Origin: Paludisphaera rhizosphaerae
Lineage (GTDB): Bacteria > Planctomycetota > Planctomycetia > Isosphaerales > Isosphaeraceae
Direction: 5' to 3'
NCBI RefSeq assembly: GCF_011065895.1
Contig: NZ_JAALCR010000007.1
Location: 124,001 to 188,000 of the forward strand
DNA length: 64,000 bases
Shown: positions 16,646-25,900 of the stretch, in pieces
How the letters are laid out: each line of letters starts with the position of its first letter
Position numbering within the stretch: position 1 is the stretch's first letter
The notes under the pieces: model-generated
Seen by the model: the letters and a program-made list of their open reading frames with translations, nothing else
What the model was told of the DNA's origin: nothing
The model's database searches: none
Made by a program: the position numbers and the translations under genes

Positions 16646-18196
16646 CTAGAATCGGACGTCGTAGGCCTGACGGCATCCGTCGTAGGTGGTCTGAGCTTCA
16701 CGAAAGAGAGTCCGAGCACGGCTGCGGTCGCCCAGCCGGGTCGCTTCGCGGAGCCCTCGGACGGCTTCCAACAATGCCTGGGTGAGGCGCTGAGCCTCGG
16801 CGTCGGGACGGCGGAAGCGGATCGCCGCGCCGATCGGCAGTCGCGACGCCTGCCGCTCCCAGAGATCGAGGTGATGGATCGGAACCTCGACGTCAGCCGC
16901 GTCGATCTCGCCGAAGTAATCAGCGCGGATGACGCTCATGTCGCGGAAGGCTTCGTCGGGGGATGGGAAGAACATGAAGCCGCCGACGACGAACAGGGTG
17001 ATCCCGGCCGAAGCCCCGATCGCCCAGACGAGCCATCTCGGCAAGGGACGTTCGTAGATCGCCGCGCTCACGCCTTCGGTCTGTCGATCGGATCCTTCCG
17101 ACCAGTCCTCAAACGTCGACCTCGGACCCAACCGACCTGCTCGGAGCGCCACGCCGGCCGCCAAACTCAGGGCCAGTGCAACCGGTGCAGCCAGCCCGCC
17201 GGAGCCCGTTCGTTCCCAGATCCTCCCCAACTCGCTGCCGACGAGGCTCGGATGGTCGTGGGAGATCGGAGAGACCAGGGCGTCGTAATGATCGTTGTCC
17301 GGGTTGATCGACCCGACGGGCGTATCCAGGCTCTCGATCGCCCAGGCGGCGAGGAAGGTCGCGACGACCGTCGCGGTCAGCCAACGAACGACCACGGCGC
17401 GACCATAAGCTCCGCCGATCCACGTCAGATGGCCGGCGGTGACTCCGATCCCCAGCACCACGAGAACCAGCATCGCTCCGGCGGACTGGCGGAACTTGAC
17501 CATTTCCGGAAGCATGACCACGCCCGCTTCGGGGCTGACGTAGGCTGGCGCAGCGATCGCCGCCAGTCGAGCCGGCGCCATCGGATCGCCGGCGTTCGTC
17601 CCTTCGGCCAGCCAGGTCGGGGAGACGGCGGCGGAGACGATGCAAGCGACGATCAGCCCCACCCCCACGTCGAACCAGACCGGGCCGCTCGCCTCCCGGA
17701 GGAAATGAACAGCCCCCGCCGCCTGGCGATCTCGACCGGGGAGAGGAGTCGAGCCGTCCACCGTCTCCGCTTCCCTGGATCTCCCAACAGCCATCCCCAC
17801 GACGACGGAGACCATTGCCGAAGCCGCCGTCAACCTGGCCATCACGCCGGGGCCCAGGTATGAGAAGCCGGTCAGGAGCGTCAAGGGATTGAACATCGGC
17901 GCGGCCAGCGCGAACGTCAGAACGGCGTCCCGCCGCACCCCCGAACGCCGCAGCTCTCGCAGGACGGGCAGCACGCCTAGCGAACAGACGGGGAGGAGCG
18001 TGGCGGCCGCCCAGGCCCGGACGGGCCCCGTCCAACGGCCCTCGCCGAACACCCGCCGCAACCGCGCCGGGCCGACCATCGAGCGGAGGATGGCGGAGGT
18101 TGCAAGGCCCAGCAGAAGGTAAGGCGAAGCCTCGACGACGACACGCGCCGCCCGGACCAGAAGTCCCCCGAAGAAGGCCGCGAGAGGGTCGATCAT
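16646..18196 (-). CDS. ArsP-type (PF03773) permease with C-terminal extension
   Basis: A 516-residue multi-spanning permease. The N-terminal half has ASPYLLLGLATSAILRS and the signature TLLPVCSLGVLPVLRELRRSG, then the FALAAPMFNPLTLLTGFSYLG motif repeated in the PF03773 family of metal(loid) or organoarsenical exporters. A second membrane block follows (residues about 210-330). After a final helix near residue 400 there is a 100-residue extracytoplasmic tail ending TYDGCRQAYDVRF. That end resembles the last helix of a small cytochrome but lacks a full CXXCH. It starts 8 bases after the bL33 gene ends. Substrate unknown. Confidence 0.82.
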   Translation of the reverse strand: MIDPLAAFFGGLLVRAARVVVEASPYLLLGLATSAILRSMVGPARLRRVFGEGRWTGPVRAWAAATLLPVCSLGVLPVLRELRRSGVRRDAVLTFALAAPMFNPLTLLTGFSYLGPGVMARLTAASAMVSVVVGMAVGRSREAETVDGSTPLPGRDRQAAGAVHFLREASGPVWFDVGVGLIVACIVSAAVSPTWLAEGTNAGDPMAPARLAAIAAPAYVSPEAGVVMLPEMVKFRQSAGAMLVLVVLGIGVTAGHLTWIGGAYGRAVVVRWLTATVVATFLAAWAIESLDTPVGSINPDNDHYDALVSPISHDHPSLVGSELGRIWERTGSGGLAAPVALALSLAAGVALRAGRLGPRSTFEDWSEGSDRQTEGVSAAIYERPLPRWLVWAIGASAGITLFVVGGFMFFPSPDEAFRDMSVIRADYFGEIDAADVEVPIHHLDLWERQASRLPIGAAIRFRRPDAEAQRLTQALLEAVRGLREATRLGDRSRARTLFREAQTTYDGCRQAYDVRF

Positions 18197-18204
18197 CGAC
18201 TAGC

Positions 18205-18381
18205 TCACTTCCGCTTGATCTTATGGATGGTATGGCGACGCAGCCGGGGGCAGTATTTGCGGAGCCCTTCCCGCATCGCTTCGGGAAGGCCGCCGCGAGT
18301 GTTGATCGATTCCCGATGGTTCTGGTCGTCCGTCTCGGTGCACTGGAGCCAGACGTGCTCACGACCCTGGGACCTGGCCAT
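18205..18381 (-). CDS. rpmG: Ribosomal protein bL33 (50S subunit)
   Basis: A 58-residue frame from ATG 18379-18381 reading MARSQGREHVWLQCTETDDQ, continuing with INTRGGLPEAMREGLRKYCPR and ending LRRHTIHKIKRK. The C-terminal block KYCPRLRRHTIHK aligns with the KFCPHCNKHTVHKE of bL33, and LQCTE with LECTE. Of the four zinc cysteines of C+ forms only one in each pair remains (CTET, CPRL), so zinc binding is probably lost. A GGAG site lies 10 bases upstream. It sits between the MoxR ATPase gene (30 bp) and the permease gene (8 bp), an unusual place for a ribosomal protein. Confidence 0.85.
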   Translation of the reverse strand: MARSQGREHVWLQCTETDDQNHRESINTRGGLPEAMREGLRKYCPRLRRHTIHKIKRK

Positions 18382-18411
18382 CTGCGGGACTCTCCGTCGC
18401 CGGGTGAAGGA

Positions 18412-19392
18412 TCAGCGTTTGAACGTCGTCGGCACCGGGACGCCGGCGAAAACCTCGGACACCACCGCCGGAAGCGCGCCGGCCTCGACGCCCAGCCGGA
18501 CGCCCAGCGTCGGGGCCGCCACGTCGCGGACGTCGTCCGGGGTGACGTAGCCGCGGCCGGCGAGGAACGCACGCGCCTGGGCGAGCCTCTGCCAGATCAA
18601 CAGGCCGCGCGGGCTGAGGCCAAGCTCGACCCGACGATGCGACCGCGTCGCCCTGCCCAGGTCGACGAGGTAGTCGCGAACCGCCGGCGCGACGGGCGTG
18701 GCGGCGACGCGAACCTGCAGCGAGGCCAACTCGTCGGCCCCAATGACCGCTGGCGCCAGTTCGGGCTCGCGAGCGGCCGCCCCGACCGCCGCGTCGAGCA
18801 TCGCACGCTCGTCATCCCGGCCGGGGTAGCCGATGCTCAACTTGATCGCGAACCGATCGAGCTGCGCCTCGGGCAAGGGGTAGGTTCCGTGCTGCTCGAC
18901 GGGATTTTGGGTCGCGATCACGAAGAACCCGTCGGAGAGGCGGTGATGGACGGAATCGACCGTCGCTTGCCGTTCGGCCATCGCCTCCAGGAGGGCGCTC
19001 TGGGTCCGCGGGGTGGCCCTGTTGATCTCATCCGCCAGCAGGACGTCCGCGAAGACGGGGCCGGGGATGAACTCGAACTCGCGGGTCTTGGGATCGTAGA
19101 CCCGAAAGCCGGTGAGGTCCCCCGGGAGCAGGTCCGGCGTGCACTGGACGCGGGCGAACCGCCCGCCGACGGCTGCGGCCAGGGCCTTGGCCAGCGTGGT
19201 CTTGCCCAGCCCTGGCATGTCCTCGAGAAGGAGGTGCCCGCGGGCCAGGAGGCAGGCCAGAACCATCTCCACGACGTCCGCCTTCCCTCGCAGGGCCGCG
19301 TTCAACGCGCGCCTCAGCGCGGCGACCGCCTCGGCCGCTTCCAGGCGGTCGTCGGGGAGGCTGTCGAAGATTGTCGCGCTGGCGACTTTCAT
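18412..19392 (-). CDS. MoxR-family AAA+ ATPase
   Basis: 326 residues with Walker A MPGLGKTT, Walker B VLLADEINRATPRTQSALLEAM and sensor region FVIATQNPVEQHGTYPLPEAQLDRF, all characteristic of MoxR chaperone-like ATPases. The C-terminal lid domain contains GLSPRGLLIWQRLAQARAFL. MoxR proteins act with DUF58 (vWA-like) and membrane transglutaminase partners on cell-envelope or metal-insertion tasks. That trio is exactly present here: its start overlaps the transglutaminase stop by four bases (19389-19392) and DUF58 lies upstream. Confidence 0.93.
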   Translation of the reverse strand: MKVASATIFDSLPDDRLEAAEAVAALRRALNAALRGKADVVEMVLACLLARGHLLLEDMPGLGKTTLAKALAAAVGGRFARVQCTPDLLPGDLTGFRVYDPKTREFEFIPGPVFADVLLADEINRATPRTQSALLEAMAERQATVDSVHHRLSDGFFVIATQNPVEQHGTYPLPEAQLDRFAIKLSIGYPGRDDERAMLDAAVGAAAREPELAPAVIGADELASLQVRVAATPVAPAVRDYLVDLGRATRSHRRVELGLSPRGLLIWQRLAQARAFLAGRGYVTPDDVRDVAAPTLGVRLGVEAGALPAVVSEVFAGVPVPTTFKR

Positions 19393-21692
19393 GTCGATGT
19401 TTCCTCGCAGTTCGTTCGCGTTCGGCTAAATCGGCCAAGCGTCCACGAGCGGACGATGAGCCTGCAGAGATCCCGCGGAGCCAGGCCGGCGTGCCGGGGA
19501 GGCGTTGAGCCCTCCGGCGCGTAGAGGCTCCATTCGGCCAGGGCCAGCAGTTGATCGAGGTCGGGACCGAAGTTGCAGCCGAGCTTCATCGGACCGTACC
19601 ATCGCCGCAGCGTCGCGTGGGAAGGGCGAGGCGAACCGCCCAGCCGGGCGCGTCGCTCCACCAGCCTCATCGTGCGCAGGACGATCCGCCGCGAGGAGCC
19701 GCGCAGACCGGCCCTCCAGACGAGCGTGGCCGCGGCGTCGGCGGCCTCGCGCCGCAACCGGAGCCCCGCGAGCAGCAAGGCCAGGGTCGAGACGATCGCT
19801 GCCGGGTGGGCGGCGAGCCGGCGGCACGCGGCGACCAGGCGGGACCGAAGCGTGGCCAACGTCGTCGCCGGCGGCTTCATCAATTGGTATCCGGGCGTCG
19901 GCTCGACCGCGATCCAGGCGCCGTCGGAGGCTCGCACCTCAGCCCAGACGTGAACGTCCTCGCGCCTTACCGGAGTGTGGCGCGTTCGCGGGTCGTAGCG
20001 CTCGGGCCTGGCGTACAGTCCGCTCACCAGACGGGCCGAGAAGCCCGAGGCCCGCAGCATCGCCGCGGCGGTCGTCGCGAACAGGTAGTCGGGGCCTCGG
20101 GACGTCCTCGCGAAATGCTCGACGACGTCCTCGCAGTCCTGCGGCGCAACGAACCTTGCGTCCACGACGCCGAAGCGTCGCAGTCCGTCGACGATCGCCT
20201 CGACCTGCTCCCAGTCGTCGGTGGCCCCTTGGGTCCAGGACGCAAGTAAGGCCGAGGCCGTCCGACCGAGCGGCGGATCGCCCGGTTGGGCGTGTGACCG
20301 AAATACGAGCGAGTGCAGGGCCAGGGGGTCGACGACGCCCGCCTCGGTTTCCACCACCGTGCTCGACGGGATCGTCCTCCCTTCCATCTTCAGCAAGCCG
20401 TCGCACGCCCAGTCGAAGAAGTCGACGCGATCGACCTCGCCTACACGGAAGACCCGCAGTCGGCCGGGGGCGGGGAGCGACGAGGAATCCAGGCCGGCGA
20501 TCTTGATCTTGTGGGCGACCGTCCCCGCATCAGTCCGGGGCTCCACGCCGTCGACGCGAAACCAGGGGCCCTTCCGCCGCTCCAGGACCAACCGCGTGTG
20601 AAACCGGGGACGACCGGCCTCCGTCCAATCCCGGCCGTTGAATTCGTCGTAGGCCGCCAGCGGAATATGCAGCGGCGTCGGACCTTCGACATACAGGAGA
20701 GCGCCTGCCTCGCGATGGGCGGGCTTGCCCTGCGTTCCGGGCTTCGCCCCTCGGCGGACGGCCGAAAACTGACGGCCGGCGCGCAGGTTCTCGGCGGGCC
20801 GCTCGCGCTGTTCGGCGACGTTCTGGTTGCTGAGCGCGACCATACGGTCCATCTTGCGCGGCTTCGAGGGCTCGCCGTACATGTCGTTGAAGGCGTCGTA
20901 AAGCGAGGGGCGGTCGGTGTCGAGGTAGACGTCGCTGTCCGCGAAGCCGATGCTCTCGGGTCGCTCCGCGCCTTTCACCTCGTTCTCGCCGTCGCCAACG
21001 CCGCCGCGGGCGTCGGGATCGTCCCAGTCCGTGCCGCCCGAACTGGGCATCAGGCCCGCCAGAGCCACGGCCGCGCGAGTTGGGCCGAGGGCGACCATCC
21101 CGGCCGCGACGCCGACCAACGCGAATGCGGTCAACATCGGCGCGGCCGGCCACCGACCGGGCTCGCGTCGACCGTCGATGAGGCGCAGCCCCCGCCAGTA
21201 GACCAACGCCAGCCAGGCCCCACCGACGATCGAGTAGAGTCCAATCGCCCCGAGCACGATCGCCCCCTCGACGAGGCAGGAGGAGCAAAGGATGAGAAAC
21301 AGACTCGCGAGCGCCGTGAGTCGAGTCGTCGAGGCCCGATTCGACGTCGCCGCGAGACCTAGAACCAGGTTGCGGAGCGACGCCAGCAAGGCCAGTTCCA
21401 GGGGGCCGGGTCGGCCGACCGCAATCATGCGGACCGCCGACATCGCCAGGGGGGCGGAGAAGGCGGCCGCCAGGACTACGGCCGTCGCCCGTAGCGGCCG
21501 GCCTCGGTATCGGCTCAGGCACGCGTGGACGAGGATGGTTAGCGACGTCCAGCCCAGGGCGGTCACCAGGGCCCCCATCGGCGGCGAGCCCGGTTCGGCG
21601 ATCGCCAGCTCCGTCGTCGCCGTGGCGATCGACGCCAAGGCGAGCGTGACCACCCGGACGTCCCGTGGTTCGTCAACGACCTCAGGCCTCAA
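19389..21692 (-). CDS. Membrane transglutaminase-like (TgpA-type) protein lacking the catalytic Cys
   Basis: 767 residues. Five or six membrane helices cover about residues 10-230. A long extracytoplasmic part follows with a transglutaminase-core fold (about 490-610). Where active enzymes have G-x-C-x-x-F, this protein has RGPDYLFATTAAAMLRASG, placing Asp535 at the Cys position. The His is kept (His581, DVHVWAEV) and the third residue is Glu597 in VEPTPG where Asp is usual. One more helix lies near residues 625-645, followed by a cytoplasmic tail. The TTG at 21692 is chosen because it has an AAAGGGGG site and overlaps the DUF58 stop by 11 bases. Probably a non-catalytic envelope scaffold working with MoxR and DUF58. 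Confidence 0.85.
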   Translation of the reverse strand: MRPEVVDEPRDVRVVTLALASIATATTELAIAEPGSPPMGALVTALGWTSLTILVHACLSRYRGRPLRATAVVLAAAFSAPLAMSAVRMIAVGRPGPLELALLASLRNLVLGLAATSNRASTTRLTALASLFLILCSSCLVEGAIVLGAIGLYSIVGGAWLALVYWRGLRLIDGRREPGRWPAAPMLTAFALVGVAAGMVALGPTRAAVALAGLMPSSGGTDWDDPDARGGVGDGENEVKGAERPESIGFADSDVYLDTDRPSLYDAFNDMYGEPSKPRKMDRMVALSNQNVAEQRERPAENLRAGRQFSAVRRGAKPGTQGKPAHREAGALLYVEGPTPLHIPLAAYDEFNGRDWTEAGRPRFHTRLVLERRKGPWFRVDGVEPRTDAGTVAHKIKIAGLDSSSLPAPGRLRVFRVGEVDRVDFFDWACDGLLKMEGRTIPSSTVVETEAGVVDPLALHSLVFRSHAQPGDPPLGRTASALLASWTQGATDDWEQVEAIVDGLRRFGVVDARFVAPQDCEDVVEHFARTSRGPDYLFATTAAAMLRASGFSARLVSGLYARPERYDPRTRHTPVRREDVHVWAEVRASDGAWIAVEPTPGYQLMKPPATTLATLRSRLVAACRRLAAHPAAIVSTLALLLAGLRLRREAADAAATLVWRAGLRGSSRRIVLRTMRLVERRARLGGSPRPSHATLRRWYGPMKLGCNFGPDLDQLLALAEWSLYAPEGSTPPRHAGLAPRDLCRLIVRSWTLGRFSRTRTNCEETST

Positions 21693-22899
21693 GCGCGCCC
21701 CCTTTCCATCCCCTGCGAACCTGCCGCGGCACGTCGCGAGGATCGTCGATCCAGATCCACGCCCTCGGGCCCGAGGGCGCGACGACGGGAGCCGGCGCGT
21801 CGGCGAAGGCCCCGGCCGCCAGGAGGACGAAGCGTTCTTCCAACCTCGGAGAGCCAGGATGGGGACGCCGCGGCGATCGATCCGTCGCAACGACGAGTCG
21901 CAATCCCGACGTGCGCCGGACGCACGCCGGGCCGGCCAGCACCCTCTCGAGCGACTGCGAGGCGTCGGCCGTGAGGCACGCCAAAGCGTCGAGCGCCGCG
22001 CGCCGACGCGAGTCCACGGAGCCTCCCTTGCTCGTAATCGTCACGTCGCCGAAGACCAACTCGACCTCAACTCCCTGGCCGATCCAATCCTCGGCGAAGC
22101 TGGCCGCGACCCGGACGGCCCATTCCAGCGAGCCAGCCGATCCCGAGCCCGCGTGGGAGTCCGGGTGGACGTCGATGACGATCTGGACCTCGGGGGTGGC
22201 CCTCGACTCCAACTCGCAGACGATCAGGGTCCCGTGCCGCGCCGACTGCGGCCAATGGATGCGTCGGATCGAGTCTCCCCTTCGATACGGCCGGACGCCC
22301 ACGAGGTCGCCGATCGTCCCGGCGCGGGCCCGAATGGCCGTCCCCTCCGACTCCCGGGCGCCGGCCGACTCGGGGATCGGCCCTACCGGAAAGGTCGCCG
22401 GCCAGACGAGGATGCAGCGCGCCGCGAGGATGGGGCGAGAGGCCTCGCGAATGCCGAACGGGAATCCGCAGGCGACGCGAGGAACGGTCTCGGGGTATCG
22501 CCCGCGACGGTCGAAGACGACGTCCCAGGCCGCCTCGGTGGTCCGCAGTCCCGGCGAGAAGGCCAGGCCGGTCAAGGGACCGAAGGATTCCCCGGAAGAT
22601 GGCCGCACGACCAGAGCCCAGGCTCCCCAGGGGGCCCGGTTCCGGATCCTGAGCCGGGCCGAGGTGGGAGAGCCCTCGCGGGTCCGCTCGACCGCATAGG
22701 ACAGCTCGCCCGTCACCCCCCACAACGACACCCAGGGCCACACCGCGCCGACGACGAGCACGGCCGCGATGCCCGCGGCCGGGACGAGAGCCCTCGGATG
22801 CAAGTAGAGCCCGCAAAGGACGCCCGCGACAGCGGCCGTCGCCAGCACCGAAGCGGGACTGCGGAGTCGCTTCGCGATCGAGATCGCCCGCGAACGCAT
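21682..22899 (-). CDS. DUF58 domain protein
   Basis: 405 residues. Two membrane helices (about 12-32 and 37-55) are followed by a beta-rich region and the DUF58 signature VGVRPYRRGDSIRRIHWPQSARHGTLIV. A degenerate vWA-like domain follows (EVQIVIDVHPDSH, RLVVATDRSP). DUF58 proteins work with MoxR ATPases, which are encoded two genes downstream. ATG 22899 has the strongest ribosome site (AGGAGG, 5 bases before it); ATG 22935 and 22950 are in-frame alternatives. Coupled to the transglutaminase gene by overlap. Confidence 0.85.
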   Translation of the reverse strand: MRSRAISIAKRLRSPASVLATAAVAGVLCGLYLHPRALVPAAGIAAVLVVGAVWPWVSLWGVTGELSYAVERTREGSPTSARLRIRNRAPWGAWALVVRPSSGESFGPLTGLAFSPGLRTTEAAWDVVFDRRGRYPETVPRVACGFPFGIREASRPILAARCILVWPATFPVGPIPESAGARESEGTAIRARAGTIGDLVGVRPYRRGDSIRRIHWPQSARHGTLIVCELESRATPEVQIVIDVHPDSHAGSGSAGSLEWAVRVAASFAEDWIGQGVEVELVFGDVTITSKGGSVDSRRRAALDALACLTADASQSLERVLAGPACVRRTSGLRLVVATDRSPRRPHPGSPRLEERFVLLAAGAFADAPAPVVAPSGPRAWIWIDDPRDVPRQVRRGWKGGALEA

Positions 22900-22963
22900 C
22901 TCGCCCTCCTGAACTCTCGGCCCACCTTCCTGCATGACGCCCCTCCGCAATCGATACGCCGGC

Positions 22964-25900
22964 TCAGACTTCGCTTCGCTTCCAAAGCCGTCCCAACACC
23001 GTCAAACCCGCGGCCAGCACCAGGACGAGGCCGACGGCTTCCGAAACGCTCGACTTCTCGCGGGCCGTCTGGACGTCCACGGGGCGGGAATAGTCCTTCA
23101 CCGCCTCGACCGTCGCCGGTTCGGCCCTGTTCGCCGCCTTCGTCGGATCGACCTTCTCAAGGGCCAACCCCTCGACCTTGTGAGAGCCGCTTCGAGCCGC
23201 CACGTCCTCGCGGACCTCGTCGATGGCCGCGAGGTAGGCGTCGGCCGCGGGGCCGGCGGCGTTCTTGCGAATGGTCTCTCGGAGCTTGGCGTTGTCGCAG
23301 ACGAAGCCGGAGCAGCCGGGCTTGTGCCGATTGACGAGGTCGACGTGCAGCGCCGAGATCGCCCGCAACTGCTCGGGCGTCGCTTCCCACAGCCCCTTGC
23401 GAGCGGTCTCGGCCATCACGGCCGTCATCTCCTGGAGGGCGTACGGGTTCTTGGCGGCGAAGGCCTCGCGGATCCCGAGGCCCTCGCGATCCTCGACGTA
23501 CACGGCGTAGAGTTCGTCCCAGAGGGCGTCGTCGATCAGCTCGGGCTTGAGCGCGTTCCAGGCGTACGTGTTGCGGAAGGTCTCGGCGAAGACGGCCGCC
23601 GAGGAGGCACCGCCAGCCTGGAGGTCGCGGATGTACTTGGGGTTCAGCAGCGTGCTGCGGGCCTCGACCCAGACGGCCTCGTGCGCGGCCTGCATCTTCG
23701 GGTTGTGCTTGTTGCGGACGTCCGCGAAATACGCGGCCGGCTCCGCGCCGGTGACCTTGCGGATCGCGTTGTTCAGCCCGCCCATGAACTCGTAGACGTG
23801 ATCGAGCGACAGCGCCCCATTCACGTTCGACGATCGGCTGTGGACGATGGTGTCGGTGTTCTGGAGAGCCCCCTCGAACACGCCCGGATTGTAGGCCGCC
23901 CAGTGCTCGCCGATGTAGACCGCGCCCATGTTCTTGAGGTACTGGTCGGCCACCTCGTCGGCGTTCTCCCAGCGGTCGCCGGCCTCCACCATCCCCATGA
24001 TCCCCGTGCCGTAGTTGCCGTTCACGCCGCCGAAGACGCGGGCCGTGGCGAACATCTTGGCCTCGACGGGCGACAGCCCGCGTTCCTTCATCAGCGACTC
24101 GGCGGCGACGGCCCCTTCGCGGACGTGGTTCTCAAAATCGGCCGGGTCGTCGGCCGAGGCGGCGAGCTTCACGGCGCGGTCGATCAGGGCGAGCCGGCTG
24201 GCGGCGATATCGCGGAGCTGGCCCGACGTCTGGACGACCACGTCCACGCGCGGCCGCTTCAGCTCGGCGGCCGCGATGAGGCGAACGTCGTGGACCTCGC
24301 CCCGAGCGTTGCGGACCGGCTCCACCCCCAGCAGGTGGAAGATGAGGGCGAGGTCGACCCCCTGGGTGTTGATGAACTCCCCGCCCCACATGCTGAGGGC
24401 CACCTTCTTGGGGAACTTACCCGTCTCGCTCAGCTTGGCCTGGATCGTCTCTTCGGCCAGCTTCTTGCCGACCTTCCAGGCCTCGGCCGAAGGGGTCTTC
24501 TCGGCGTCGATCGAGGTCAGGTTGCGACCGGTCGGGACCGCATCAGGGTTTGTGATCGCGTCTCCTCCCGAGGACGGAGCGATGTACCGCCCGTTCAGGA
24601 CGGCGACCAGGCCGTCCAGTTCGGCCGACGTCGAGGTCGCCAGAGCGTCGCGGTTTCGGGTCGCCGTCGTCAGGGCTTCGCGCAGCGTCTTCACGGCGGA
24701 AATGGATTCACGGTCCGCGTCTGCATTCGGCGGCCGAGGACGTCCGGGAGAGGACGCCGCCGAGTCGTCAGCCTTCACACGCTCCAGATCGGCCGGGTCG
24801 ATGAATGAAAGAGGATCGGCCCTATCAGCGAGGAGGGCGTCGAGCGTCTCGAACGCTGGCTTGTGATAACGTTCATCGAAGAACTTCTTGTCGTCGATCT
24901 GCTCTCGCGCGGCCTTCCCCCGAGCGACGTCGAGACGAGCGCGGGCCTGGGCCACGCCGTCGACGCCCATCAGCCGTGCCGTCTCAAGCACTCGGTCCTG
25001 AGGGTAAGGAACGCCCAGCGTGTACAACCCGCGCGTGATCTTCTCCAGGCCGACGGTCATCAGGTAGTCGTGGACCTGTTCGATCTGGTTCTCGTCGAGG
25101 GGCGTCGAGCTTTCGGGGAGCTTGAGGTCCTTGTCGATCTTCTGCTCGCGGACGACCCGCGTGATGGTGGCGACCAGCTCGGCCTTGAGCGTCTCGTCGG
25201 ACGTCGACTGCCACGAGCCGATGGCCGTTTGCAGCTCCTTGAGCGGCCCGTACAGGTCGGACTCGGCGAACGGCGGCGTGAGATGGGAGACCAGCGTCGC
25301 GTAGCTCCGGCGCTTGGCGATCACGGCCTCGCCGATGTTGTTGATGATGTAGAGGTAGGCGTGCGGCAGGTCGCCCACCAGGGCGTCGGGCCAGTCCATG
25401 CCGGAGAGGCCGTTCTGCTTCCAGGGGGTGAACTCCAGGCTGCCGTGGGTGCCGAAGTGCATAAGCGCGTCGGCCTTGAAGCCGTAGCGGGCCCAGAGGT
25501 AGGTCGCCAGGTAGGGGTGCGGCGGGGCGACCTTCGCGCCGTGGATCAGCTTCGAGGAATCGTCGCCCATCGCCGGCAGCAATTGGGGCAGGAGCACCAC
25601 GTTGCCGAACCGCACCCGAGGCAGGGCCAGGTTCCGCTTGCCGTCATGCTCGAACGTCAGGAACTTCCCCGGCGCAGGGCCGTACTGGTCCTCGACGGAT
25701 TTGTAGGCCTCGGCGGCGACGCCCTTGCGGGCCCATTCCTGATAGTCGGAAGTCCTGATGATCTCAGGGTCGCCGTCCTTGAGGAACGCCTCGAAGGCGC
25801 CCTCGGCGTAGGCGCCCAGAACGGGCCCCTGGCGCTGGACTCTCGCCTGGAACTCCTCAACGGAGTCGGGCAGATTCCCCAGGTCGTAGCCCTCCGCTTT

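Noticed and set aside
21292-23334. 680-residue plus-strand frame
   Set aside because: Antisense to the transglutaminase-like, DUF58 and CobN-like genes; extremely Arg/Pro-rich with no domain.
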